64,000 nt of DNA from Paracoccaceae bacterium (lineage in GTDB: Bacteria > Pseudomonadota > Alphaproteobacteria > Rhodobacterales > Rhodobacteraceae): positions 62,001-126,000 of the forward strand of contig JAMWZC010000008.1 of assembly GCA_024304985.1 (NCBI GenBank). The letters run 5' to 3'. This document shows positions 18,993-27,431 of the stretch, one piece after another; position 1 is the stretch's first letter, and the number at the start of each line of letters is the position of its first letter. Below the pieces are notes generated by a model. It was given only the letters and a program-made list of their open reading frames with translations, ran no database searches and was not told the origin of the DNA. A program made the translations under genes and the position numbers.

Positions 18993-20045
18993 TCAGGCGC
19001 GGCCCGTCACTTTCAGGAACTCGTGCAGCATCTCGCCCACGCGTCCGCAATACTTGGGGTCCTGCTTCGAGAAGTCATCCACCACTTCCAGCGAATAGCG
19101 GCGCAGGTTGTCTTGCGCTTCCTGATCCAGCTGGGTCAGCTCGCCGCCCATCGCCACGAAATCCTGCTTGCGCAGCAGATCGCGGTGCAGGAAATGCGCC
19201 GAGGCATCGGCGGATGTCGCGCGCACGATCTCGTTGAAGGTGGCCTTCAGCTCGTCGCCGATGCTGTTCCACTGCTCCAGCCCCACCATCACCTCACCGT
19301 TCAGATGGCCCAGCAGGTCGGGCTCGACGATATACTTGTTCACCTCCTGGAAGTTCATGCCCCAGCCGGTCGAGGTGGACCCCCAATGCGCGCCTTCCAC
19401 AACGCCGGTCTGCAGCGCCTGATAAAGCTCGCCGCCGGGGATCGACACAGGGGCCGCGCCCATCTTGGCGAACACCAGCGCCGCCGCCCCGGTCGAGCGC
19501 ACGCGCCAGCCGTTGAAATCAGCGGTCGTCCGCAGCGGTTTGTTGGAATAAAGCGTGAGGCCCGCATAGGACACCGGACCAGCCTGATAGACGCCCTGCT
19601 CGGCATAGGCTTCGCGGATCACATCCAGCGCACCCATCTCGTAGAAGAAGGCGTGCATTTCCTCGTGCCGGTCCCATGCGCCGATATGGCCGTTCAGATG
19701 GCCCGCGACAGGCATCCGCCCGATCCAGTAGGCCGGATAGATGAAGGCGCTTTCCAGCAGGCCACGCCGCACGGCGTTCAGCACCTCGCCCGTGGGCACG
19801 ATCCCGTCATTCTGCACGGGCGTGATGGTCAGCTCGCCGCCGGTGGCTTCGGTGATGCGGTTGCAGAATTTGACGAAGACATCTTCGTAGTACCAGTTGC
19901 CTGTCGGCCAATGCGTCTGCATCCGCCAGGTCACATTGCCCTGCGCGATGGCAGGCGGTGCGGCCAGCGCGGTGGCCGCGGCGGCCCCTGCAGATGCGGC
20001 AAAGAAACCGCGGCGGGACAGGGTCTTGTCGGTCTTGGTCGTCAT
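18993..20045 (-). CDS. TRAP transporter substrate-binding protein with a Tat-type signal (TakP/DctP-like)
   Basis: The 350-residue periplasmic protein starts with a twin-arginine signal (SRRGFFAASAGAAAA, cleavage near AIAQG). VTWRMQTHWPTGNWYYED and PVSIPGGELYQALQTGVVEG resemble the TakP group, which binds 2-oxo acids and other carboxylates, often with a metal ion. A Tat signal is common in this group. Its genes follow DctM in the order Q-M-P on the minus strand, and a strong hairpin follows the stop codon. The ligand is not known; the neighbouring CoA ligase suggests a carboxylic acid. Confidence 0.9.
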   Translation of the reverse strand: MTTKTDKTLSRRGFFAASAGAAAATALAAPPAIAQGNVTWRMQTHWPTGNWYYEDVFVKFCNRITEATGGELTITPVQNDGIVPTGEVLNAVRRGLLESAFIYPAYWIGRMPVAGHLNGHIGAWDRHEEMHAFFYEMGALDVIREAYAEQGVYQAGPVSYAGLTLYSNKPLRTTADFNGWRVRSTGAAALVFAKMGAAPVSIPGGELYQALQTGVVEGAHWGSTSTGWGMNFQEVNKYIVEPDLLGHLNGEVMVGLEQWNSIGDELKATFNEIVRATSADASAHFLHRDLLRKQDFVAMGGELTQLDQEAQDNLRRYSLEVVDDFSKQDPKYCGRVGEMLHEFLKVTGRA

Positions 20046-20092
20046 GGTCGTCTCCTCCTCTGGGTTAATTTTTAGTGTCGTTCAAGGTCACA

Positions 20093-21397
20093 TCACCGCG
20101 CCGGAATGCCGGTGAAGGTGGTGATGGTCTCGGGGAACAGGAAAATCAGCGCGCCTGTCAGCAGCATCAGGATCAGGAACGGGGCCACGGCGCGGTAGAT
20201 CGCAGTGATCGGCGTCGTGGGGCTGAGGCTCTTGAGATAGAACAGGTTATAGCCGAAGGGGGGCGAGATATATCCGATGCACAGGTTCAGTTGGAACAGG
20301 ATGCAGAACCAGATCGGATCAAAGCCCAGCTGGATCACGATCGGATAGAAGATCGGCAGCACCAGCAGGATGATCCCGATCGGGTCAAGGAACATGCCCA
20401 GCACCAGCGTGATCGCCTGCATGATCAGGATCATCACCAAGGGATGCACATCCATCCCGGCCAGCATCCCGGTCATGAAGGCCGTGCCGCCGCCACCGCC
20501 ATAGATGGCGATAAAGGCCGATGCCCCGAATACGATCCAGATCACCATCCCGGTCATGGTGGCAGTCGCGTGGCTGACCTCACGGATATACCGGATCGTC
20601 AACTCGCCCCGCACCGCCACTGAAAAGACAACGGCAGCGGCCCCCACGGCAGCCGCCTCGGTCGGCGTGGCGATACCCGCAAAGATCGAGATCAGCACCG
20701 ACAGGATGATCACCAGCGGCAGGATCACGGATTTCAGCGCGGCCACGCGCTCGGCCAGCGGGGCCCGCACATCGGCGCCCGGTGCCAGTTCGGGATGCAT
20801 CCGCGCGCGAATGCCGACATACAGCATGAAGGTCGCCAGTAGCATCAGCCCGGCCACCAGACCGCCCATGAACAGCCGGCCCACGGATTGTCCAGTCTGC
20901 ATCCCGATCAGGATCAGCGTGATCGAGGGCGGGATCATGATGCCCAGGGTTCCCGACGCACCGATGGTGCCCAGCACAAAGCTTCTGTCATAGCCGCGCT
21001 TCTCCATCGCGGGCATCCCCACCAGACCCGTGGTCACGGTGGATGCCGCGCAACTGCCGGTCATCGCCGACAGCGTGGCCGCAAAACCCGACGTTCCCAG
21101 CAAAAGCCCGCCCGGCGTGCGCCCCGACCACAGGTAGAAGGCGTGATACAGGTCATTGGCGATCCGCGACTTGGCCAGCGCCACGCCGATAAACACGAAC
21201 AGCGGCACCGCCGACAGAAGGATCGACCACATGTTGCCGAACATGGTGGTGACAATGGAATACATCCCGTTCGGCCCGAACATGAGCGCGCCGAAGATCA
21301 CTGCCGTGCCCCCCATGGCAAAGGACAGCGACACGCCGGTGATAATGGCGAACAGCACAAGGCCGAACATGCCTATAGTCAGAAGTTCAGGGCTCAT
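20093..21397 (-). CDS. TRAP transporter large permease subunit, DctM family
   Basis: The 434-residue membrane protein shows IFGALMFGPNGMYSIVTTMF, AVPLFVFIGVALAKSRIAND, LSAMTGSCAASTVTTGLVGM, GTLGIMIPPSITLILIGMQT and CIGYISPPFGYNLFYLKS, all DctM-type. It is the transport subunit for the TakP-like binding protein. The ATG at 21397 overlaps the small-subunit stop codon by four bases (ATGA). It lies 47 bases upstream of the binding-protein gene. Confidence 0.94.
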   Translation of the reverse strand: MSPELLTIGMFGLVLFAIITGVSLSFAMGGTAVIFGALMFGPNGMYSIVTTMFGNMWSILLSAVPLFVFIGVALAKSRIANDLYHAFYLWSGRTPGGLLLGTSGFAATLSAMTGSCAASTVTTGLVGMPAMEKRGYDRSFVLGTIGASGTLGIMIPPSITLILIGMQTGQSVGRLFMGGLVAGLMLLATFMLYVGIRARMHPELAPGADVRAPLAERVAALKSVILPLVIILSVLISIFAGIATPTEAAAVGAAAVVFSVAVRGELTIRYIREVSHATATMTGMVIWIVFGASAFIAIYGGGGGTAFMTGMLAGMDVHPLVMILIMQAITLVLGMFLDPIGIILLVLPIFYPIVIQLGFDPIWFCILFQLNLCIGYISPPFGYNLFYLKSLSPTTPITAIYRAVAPFLILMLLTGALIFLFPETITTFTGIPAR

Positions 21398-21912
21398 GCC
21401 GGTTCGCTCCGCTTGACGTCCGCATTGGGGTTGATGATGAGGATCAGGGACCGGATCGCCTCGACGATCCCCTGCGCCGTGATCAGCGCCCCCCCCAGAA
21501 AAAGTGCCAGCTTGATGGGCCACATCGGATGCCCCAGGGCGCTGTCATCGCGCTCGTTGAAGGACCAGGCGTCATCGAAGAACAGCCAGCCTTCCCGCGT
21601 CAGGATCACGCCCCACAGGATCAGGAAGGCATAGTTGAACAGATCCAGCCCCGCATTGACGCGCGGATTGCTGGTATTCAGCAGGATATCCACGCGCACG
21701 TGATCGCGCTTGATCAGGGTATAGGCCCCCACCAGCACGAAATAGGCACCGAAAATGCGCTGCGTATAGCCATGCGCCCAAAGGGTCGGCTGGCCAAAGC
21801 CGTAGCGCGCCACCACCTCGAAGCAGAGCACAACGATGCCTGCCCAGATCAGGAAGCTGACGGTTTTTCCGATGAACAGGTTGATCTCGTCGATCAGTCT
21901 GAGAAGGATCAT
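21394..21912 (-). CDS. TRAP transporter small permease subunit, DctQ family
   Basis: The 172-residue protein has four hydrophobic segments (FLIWAGIVVLCFEVVARY, FGAYFVLVGAYTLIKRDHVR, a third at FLILWGVIL and a fourth near LALFLGGALITAQG). The DctQ motif area HVRVDILL is present. It overlaps the preceding phosphotransferase gene by four bases and the following DctM gene by four bases, so the kinase and the transporter are made from one tightly coupled mRNA. Confidence 0.9.
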   Translation of the reverse strand: MILLRLIDEINLFIGKTVSFLIWAGIVVLCFEVVARYGFGQPTLWAHGYTQRIFGAYFVLVGAYTLIKRDHVRVDILLNTSNPRVNAGLDLFNYAFLILWGVILTREGWLFFDDAWSFNERDDSALGHPMWPIKLALFLGGALITAQGIVEAIRSLILIINPNADVKRSEPA

Positions 21913-22940
21913 GAACTGGTCCCTTGGTTGGAGGAAGCGCGGGCGATGACCTCGCGGGCGCGGGCGGCGAAACGGGGTGCAAGTGCACCAAGGCTCGCCG
22001 CCTCGTCCGAGGCCGCGCTGCCCGCGCGGGCACGATCCGCGATGCCCACAAAAATCACGGCAAAGCGGAACATGGCGAAGGCGATATGGAAGGGTTGAAG
22101 CGGTGCCGTGGGCCGGGCATGAGCCATGTATTCGGCCACGAACTCATCCTGTGTGGGAATACCGCCCGCGGCCCAGTCAGTGCCAAGGATGCCACCATAT
22201 TCATCCGGGGCGGAATTCCACGGCATCACGCAATAGCCCAGATCGGCCAAAGGATGGCCCAGCGTCGACAGCTCCCAGTCCAGAACCGCGATCACGCGCG
22301 GCTCGGTCGGGTGATACATCAGATTGCCCAGCCGGAAATCGCCATGCGCAATGCTGACCGCGCCATCATCTGCAGGCATGTTGGCGGGCAGCCAGTTCAT
22401 CAGCCAGTCCAGATCGGCGATCCGTGGACCGGGGCTTTCCGTGTACTGGCGCCCCCAACGCGCAAACTGCCGCGCGAAATAGTCACCGGGCTTGCCGAAC
22501 CCCTCCAGCCCCACCTGATCCGGGCGTACCGCATGCAATCGCGCCAGCGTGCGCGCCATGTCGAGATAGATCTCGCGCCGCGCGGCAGGGGACATCCCCG
22601 GCAGGGTGCAGTCCGAAAACACCCGCCCCTCCAGCCGCTCCATCACATAGAAGGGCGTGCCAAGGATGCTGGCATCTTCCTCAAGATACAGCACCGGCGG
22701 AACCGGAACGCCGGTATCAGCCAAGGCCCGCAGCACGCGGAACTCGCGTTCGATCGCATGGGCCCCGGGCAGGATCGGCCCGGCCGGCTTCTTGCGCAGC
22801 ACCAGCCGTGTCCTGCCCCATGTCACGAACCATGTCGGGTTCGACTGCCCACCGCTGATGCGCTGCGTCTGCAGGTCCTGCCCGTCCGGCCATCTGTCGG
22901 TCAGCCACGCCTCCAGCGCGGTCAGGTCAAGATCGGTCAT
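21909..22940 (-). CDS. APH-type phosphotransferase (ACAD10/11 N-terminal / LvaA-like)
   Basis: The 343-residue protein has a protein-kinase-like fold: RISGGQSNPTWFV (ATP lid), VLRKKPAG (Lys), SIAHGDFRLGNLMYH (Brenner-type catalytic loop with HGD..LGN) and VIAVLDWELSTLGHPLADLG (metal-binding Asp). This subgroup is the kinase half of ACAD10/ACAD11 and includes LvaA, which phosphorylates 4-hydroxyacyl-CoA so that the hydroxyl can be removed. It overlaps both neighbours by four bases. An acyl-CoA synthetase, ACAD and SDR next to it fit that chemistry. Confidence 0.88.
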   Translation of the reverse strand: MTDLDLTALEAWLTDRWPDGQDLQTQRISGGQSNPTWFVTWGRTRLVLRKKPAGPILPGAHAIEREFRVLRALADTGVPVPPVLYLEEDASILGTPFYVMERLEGRVFSDCTLPGMSPAARREIYLDMARTLARLHAVRPDQVGLEGFGKPGDYFARQFARWGRQYTESPGPRIADLDWLMNWLPANMPADDGAVSIAHGDFRLGNLMYHPTEPRVIAVLDWELSTLGHPLADLGYCVMPWNSAPDEYGGILGTDWAAGGIPTQDEFVAEYMAHARPTAPLQPFHIAFAMFRFAVIFVGIADRARAGSAASDEAASLGALAPRFAARAREVIARASSNQGTSS

Positions 22941-24511
22941 GCCGCCTCCTCGGCCCGCGCGCGGTCACGCAGGATGAACTTCTGGATCTTGCCCGTCGCC
23001 GTGCGGGGCAGTTCCCCGAACACGAACCGTTTCGGTCGTTTGAACCCCGCCAGATGATCGCGGCAAAACGCATCCAGTGCGCCGGCATCAAGGCTGCGTC
23101 CCGGCTTCAATTCGACATAGGCACAAGGCACCTCGCCCCATTTCGGATGGGGCGCGGCCACAACAGCGGCCAGCAGAATATCGGGATGGCGGTGCAACAC
23201 CGTCTCCACCTCAAGGCTCGAGACATTCTCGCCGCCCGAGATGATGATGTCCTTGGCCCGGTCCCGGATCTCGATCTGGCCGTCAGGATGCATCACCGCC
23301 AGATCGCCACTGTGGAACACCCCGCCGCGAAACGCCTCTGCGGTCGCCTCAGCGTTGCGGTAATAGCCCGCCATGACGGTATTTCCCGTCAAGACGATCT
23401 CGCCCATCGACACGCCATCGCGGGGCACATCCGCCCCCGTATCGTCCACCACACGGGCGCGTCCGGCGGTCAGATGCCGCATCCCCTGCCGCGCCAGATC
23501 GCGGGCGCGGGCGTCCAGATCGGCAGGCGCCTCATCGCCGGGATCGTTGATCGTTGCGGGACCATAGCTTTCCGTCAGCCCATAGAGATGCGTCAGGTCG
23601 AACCCCAGCGCCTCCAACCCCGCCAGCAGCGCAGGCGTGGGCGCAGCCCCCCCCGTGCCCACCTTGACGCGGCGCGGCACCGGGCCACTCGCGTGGTTCA
23701 GCAGCATGTACAGCACCACCGGCGCGCAGCACAGATGCGTCACCTCGCGCGCCACGATGGTATCAAGGATCAGCGCCGGATCGACACGGTCAAGACAGAC
23801 ATGCATCCCGCCCGCCGCCGTGACCGCCCATGTATGGCACCAGCCGTTGCAATGAAACATCGGCAGCGTCCACAGATAGCGACTGTCGGTCGTCAAACCC
23901 AGTGCCAGCACATTGCCAAGCGCGTTGAGATAGGTCCCGCGATGGGTGAATACCACGCCCTTGGGCCGCCCTGTCGTGCCGGATGTATAGTTCAGCGTGA
24001 TCGCCTGATGTTCGTCCGCGACGGCACCACGCGGGTCCAGCGCAGGCACATCCCCGTGAAAGAAGTTCAGCGCAGAATGATCGGCAGGCGTGTCACACAG
24101 CATATGCAGCGGCACCGGACAGTCCGGCAGATCGGGCCGCGTCGCGGTTTCCGCCAACAGCAGCTTCGCGCCTGAATGATCAAGGATATAGGCAATCTCG
24201 CCGGGATCGAGCCTTGTGTTGATCGTGTTCAGCACCGCCCCCAGCGCGGGCACGGCGAAATGCGCGGCCAGCATCTCGGGCCGGTTCGTCAGGATCACCG
24301 ACACCACATCGCCAGTGCCCACGCCCTGCGCCCGCAGCCAGCCTGCCATCCGCGCGACAAGCTGCCCGAATTCCGCATAGGTCCAGACATGATCGCGCCA
24401 TGCCACGCCGGGACGGCCGCCATGCACCTCCAGCGTGCGGGCCAACAGGTCCAGCGGCGTAAGCGCCTGTGTATTGGCCGCGCGCGGGGCCAGATGCGGA
24501 TCGGTGAACAT
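22937..24511 (-). CDS. Acyl-CoA synthetase (AMP-forming, ANL superfamily)
   Basis: The 524-residue protein has the A3 core ITLNYTSGTTGRPKGVVFTH, the A5 region HLYGLTESYGPATI, the A7 region FHSGDLAVMHPDGQIEIRDR, and the catalytic A10 lysine in LPRTATGKIQKFILR. It activates a carboxylic acid to its CoA ester with ATP. The pattern is of the medium/long-chain acid group. GGGAGGAGG stands four bases before the ATG at 24511, which fixes the start. It lies between ACAD and kinase genes and would supply the CoA thioester for them. Confidence 0.92.
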   Translation of the reverse strand: MFTDPHLAPRAANTQALTPLDLLARTLEVHGGRPGVAWRDHVWTYAEFGQLVARMAGWLRAQGVGTGDVVSVILTNRPEMLAAHFAVPALGAVLNTINTRLDPGEIAYILDHSGAKLLLAETATRPDLPDCPVPLHMLCDTPADHSALNFFHGDVPALDPRGAVADEHQAITLNYTSGTTGRPKGVVFTHRGTYLNALGNVLALGLTTDSRYLWTLPMFHCNGWCHTWAVTAAGGMHVCLDRVDPALILDTIVAREVTHLCCAPVVLYMLLNHASGPVPRRVKVGTGGAAPTPALLAGLEALGFDLTHLYGLTESYGPATINDPGDEAPADLDARARDLARQGMRHLTAGRARVVDDTGADVPRDGVSMGEIVLTGNTVMAGYYRNAEATAEAFRGGVFHSGDLAVMHPDGQIEIRDRAKDIIISGGENVSSLEVETVLHRHPDILLAAVVAAPHPKWGEVPCAYVELKPGRSLDAGALDAFCRDHLAGFKRPKRFVFGELPRTATGKIQKFILRDRARAEEAA

Positions 24512-24550
24512 TGCGCCTCCTCCCAAAGTCGCGGTTCAGATGTCAGTCAC

Positions 24551-25759
24551 TCACGCCTCGCCGGGCAACCAGCGCCAGAAATCACGGCCTTCCTCAGCCA
24601 GATGCCGGTTCAGCACCATCTGATGCACCTCGTCCGCGCCATCGACCAGACGCGCCTGCCGTGCATAGCGATAGATCCATTCCAGCACGGTATCCTGCGA
24701 ATATCCCCGTGCACCATTGATCTGGATCGCCACATCCGCCGCTTTATGCAAAAGGTTCGCGCAGTGGATCTTGGCCATCGAGACCTCTTTCTTGGCGAAG
24801 CTGCCCTGATCCAGCGCCCATGCGGCCTTCATCACCAACAGGCGACCGATCTCGATCCCCATTGCCAGATCGCCCATCTTGATCTGGATGCTTTCGCGGT
24901 CCGACAGGCGCACGCCAAACCCGTGGCGGTTGCGCGCATATTCTCCCGCAATCTCGGTGCAGCGTTTCGCCAGCCCCAGCCAACGCATGCAATGGGTCAA
25001 CCGCGCCGGTCCCAGCCGCATCTGCGTGACCTTCAGCCCCATCCCCTCGCCCATGATCACACGGTCGGCGGGCAGTTCCATATCCTCATAGACCAGCTCG
25101 CAATGCCCGCCATGTTCCTCAGGCCCCATGATCGGGATACGGCGGTCGATGCGCCAACCCGGCTCATCCTTGTGATGCAGGAAGGCCGTCAGCCCACGGC
25201 GCGGATCGTCGGATGTGCGTGCCAACAGGATAAAATGGCTGGCATCGGCCGCCCCGGTGATGAACCACTTGCGCCCACGAATGACATAGACATCGCCCTT
25301 CTTGCTGGCCGTTGTGATCATCATTCCCGGATCAGACCCGCCCCCCGGATGCGGCTCGGTCATCACGAAGGAGGACCGCACCTCCCCGCGCACGATCGGG
25401 TCTAGCCAGCGTTCCTTCTGCGCCGCTGTACCCGCCTGTTCCAGCACCATCATGTTGCCATCGTCCGGTGCCGCCGAGTTGAAAATCACCGGACCAAAGA
25501 TCGAGCGGTTCATCTCTTCATAGCAGACGGCCATCCCCATCTTGCCCAAGCCCTGTCCGCCGGTTTCAGGCTTGAGTTGCAGACACCACAGCCCCTGTTC
25601 CCGCGCCTTCTCGCGCAGCGGTTCCATCCAGTCATAGGCGATGTTGTCATGCGCGTCCCAGGCGGCGCGATTGGCCTCGACCGGCAGGATCTCGTCCTCG
25701 ACAAAACGCGCGATGCGGGCGCGAAAATCCTCGATCCGGGGGGAAATGGTAAAATCCAT
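24551..25759 (-). CDS. Acyl-CoA dehydrogenase (ACAD10/11 C-terminal / LvaC-like)
   Basis: The 402-residue flavoenzyme contains YEEMNRSIFGPVIFNSAAPD, FVMTEPHPGGGSDPGMMITT, RKWFITGAADASHFILLART and the C-terminal QINGARGYSQDTVLEWIYRY. These match the ACAD10/11-type acyl-CoA dehydrogenases rather than the classic CaiA group. In the 4-hydroxy acid route this partner helps convert 4-phospho-acyl-CoA to an enoyl-CoA. GGGAGCG precedes the ATG. Eleven bases separate it from the upstream SDR gene. Confidence 0.92.
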   Translation of the reverse strand: MDFTISPRIEDFRARIARFVEDEILPVEANRAAWDAHDNIAYDWMEPLREKAREQGLWCLQLKPETGGQGLGKMGMAVCYEEMNRSIFGPVIFNSAAPDDGNMMVLEQAGTAAQKERWLDPIVRGEVRSSFVMTEPHPGGGSDPGMMITTASKKGDVYVIRGRKWFITGAADASHFILLARTSDDPRRGLTAFLHHKDEPGWRIDRRIPIMGPEEHGGHCELVYEDMELPADRVIMGEGMGLKVTQMRLGPARLTHCMRWLGLAKRCTEIAGEYARNRHGFGVRLSDRESIQIKMGDLAMGIEIGRLLVMKAAWALDQGSFAKKEVSMAKIHCANLLHKAADVAIQINGARGYSQDTVLEWIYRYARQARLVDGADEVHQMVLNRHLAEEGRDFWRWLPGEA

Positions 25760-25770
25760 GAGGCGCTCCC

Positions 25771-26544
25771 TTACAGCGATGAAACAAGGTGGCCGCCATC
25801 GGCCACGATTTCGGTGCCGGTCATGAACCGGCCCAGATCGGACACCAACAGCAGTAGCGGACCGTCCAGATCGGCAGGCTGGCCCAAGCGGCGCTGCGGC
25901 ACCCGCCGGATCAGAGCGCGGCCCGCGTCCGAGGCAAAGAAATCACGGTTCAGCTCGGTCTCGATATAGCCGGGGCACAGCGCATTCACGCGGATGTTGT
26001 GCCGCGCCCATTCCAGCGCCAGCGCGCGGGACAGTTGCACCAACCCGCCCTTGGACGCCGCATAGGCCGCGACATGCCCGGCCACACGTTTGCCAAGGAT
26101 CGACGCGACATTGACAATCGCGCCCCCCTCACCCTTGGCAGCCATGGCGGCGGCGGTGATCCGCGCCACATGGAAAGCCCCCTTGAGATTGGTGTCTATG
26201 ATCCGGTCAATGTCATCCGCCGTGTGATCCAGCGCCGACGCAGACAGCGTCGTGCCTGCGTTGTTGATCACGATGTCAAAGGCTCTGTCCTTGAGCGCCC
26301 CCTTGACCGAGGCCGGGTCGGCCACATCCATCTCAACGGCTTCTGCCCGCCCACCTGTTGAAGCAATTTCATCGCAAAGGGTCTGCACCCGGTCCAAGCG
26401 CCGCGCAGCGGCGGTGACATGCACGCCCTGCCCCGCCAGAAGCCGCGCAAAATGCGCGCCAAGGCCCGAGGATGCCCCCGTCACAAGGGCGGTTTTGCCG
26501 GGCAGACCCGGCCAGATCATGGAATGTGCCTCGGATGCCGCCAT
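25771..26544 (-). CDS. Short-chain dehydrogenase/reductase
   Basis: The classical SDR of about 257 residues has TGASSGLGAHFARLLAG (NAD(P) loop), NNAG, SILG around the catalytic Ser, and YAASK (catalytic Tyr/Lys), ending with a TGTEIVADGGH signature. It is the first gene of the long minus-strand catabolic operon, followed by ACAD after 11 bases. The start is uncertain. A TTG at 26553 lies eight bases from AGGAGG, the ATG at 26544 is a little far, and another ATG is at 26520. It may oxidise a hydroxyacyl intermediate. Confidence 0.88.
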   Translation of the reverse strand: MAASEAHSMIWPGLPGKTALVTGASSGLGAHFARLLAGQGVHVTAAARRLDRVQTLCDEIASTGGRAEAVEMDVADPASVKGALKDRAFDIVINNAGTTLSASALDHTADDIDRIIDTNLKGAFHVARITAAAMAAKGEGGAIVNVASILGKRVAGHVAAYAASKGGLVQLSRALALEWARHNIRVNALCPGYIETELNRDFFASDAGRALIRRVPQRRLGQPADLDGPLLLLVSDLGRFMTGTEIVADGGHLVSSL

Positions 26545-26594
26545 GGTCGTCAAAGGCCTCCCCTCCTTTTCGGACGTGGTTCACACAGTTTTTC

Positions 26595-26606
26595 GAGCGA
26601 GTGTTC
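26595..26606. promoter_or_regulatory. Possible TetR operator in the divergent SDR/TetR gap
   Basis: The imperfect dyad GAGCGAGTGTTC, flanked by TCGA on both sides, lies between the two start codons. TATAAG at 26611-26616 just beside it could be a -10 element for the regulator gene. Operator identity is a guess from position and partial symmetry. Confidence 0.3.
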
Positions 26607-26713
26607 GATATATAAGCTAGAGTGGGATTCGCATCCGCGCAAGCCCCCTCTTGGTGTTTGGCCCGGATGCCGCTAACAGATTGGCAGAGGATCACGACAG
26701 AAAGGCAGTACGC

Positions 26714-27415
26714 GTGCTGGACATTGACGATCTGACGACCGAAGCGCTGTGCCGCTACATGCTTGACCGGCACCGGGACACAATCTCGGTCCAGAAACCC
26801 GAGTTTGCCCTGCGCAAGCTCAATGTCATCATCGCGGCGGCGCTGGATCTGTCCAATCGCAAAGGGTTTCAGGCGATGTCCCTGCGCGACCTGTCCCGCG
26901 CCTCGGGCGTGTCGATGGGCGGGCTGTACGCTTATTTCGACAGCAAGACCACGCTGCTGAACATGATCCTGTCCGAAGTCACGGCCGCCGTGCAGCGGGT
27001 GCTGTCCACCCCGCCGGATAAAGTGCAGGGCGATCCGGTCGCCCATCTGAACTGGCTGATCGCAACCCATGTGCAGATGACCGAACAGATGCAACCCTGG
27101 TTCACCTTCGCCTTCATGGAGGCCAAGAACTTCCCCCCCGCCGAACGGCGCAAGGCGATCGACAGCGAGGAGTTGACCGAAAGCTATTTCGCCGCCGTGT
27201 TGAAGGACGGTATGGCCAAAGGCGTGTTCCGCCCCGATACCTCGCCCCTGCTGGCCGCGCTGATCAAGCCGCTGTTGCAGGACTGGTATGTCAAGCGCGC
27301 CAAGTACCGCCGCCGCCGCGTGACCATCGACACCTATATCGCGACGGTGCAGGATTTCGTGCAGGCGGCCTGTCTGGCGGATCAGACCCACAAGGACCAG
27401 CGCGCCACAGCCTGA
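26714..27415 (+). CDS. TetR family transcriptional regulator
   Basis: The protein (about 233 residues) has an HTH of TetR type: IIAAALDLSNRKGFQAMSLR, then DLSRASGVSMGGLYAYFDSK. A helical ligand domain follows with PWFTFAFMEAKNFPP and a basic end (KYRRRRVTIDTYIATV). A GTG at 26714 preceded by AAAGG is used; an ATG at 26759 and a TTG at 26651 are alternatives. It is divergent from the catabolic operon and heads the molybdoenzyme and M20 genes, so it probably represses one or both sides until a CoA ester or acid appears. Confidence 0.85.
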   Translation: MLDIDDLTTEALCRYMLDRHRDTISVQKPEFALRKLNVIIAAALDLSNRKGFQAMSLRDLSRASGVSMGGLYAYFDSKTTLLNMILSEVTAAVQRVLSTPPDKVQGDPVAHLNWLIATHVQMTEQMQPWFTFAFMEAKNFPPAERRKAIDSEELTESYFAAVLKDGMAKGVFRPDTSPLLAALIKPLLQDWYVKRAKYRRRRVTIDTYIATVQDFVQAACLADQTHKDQRATA

Positions 27416-27431
27416 ACATCCCGGATAGGAA

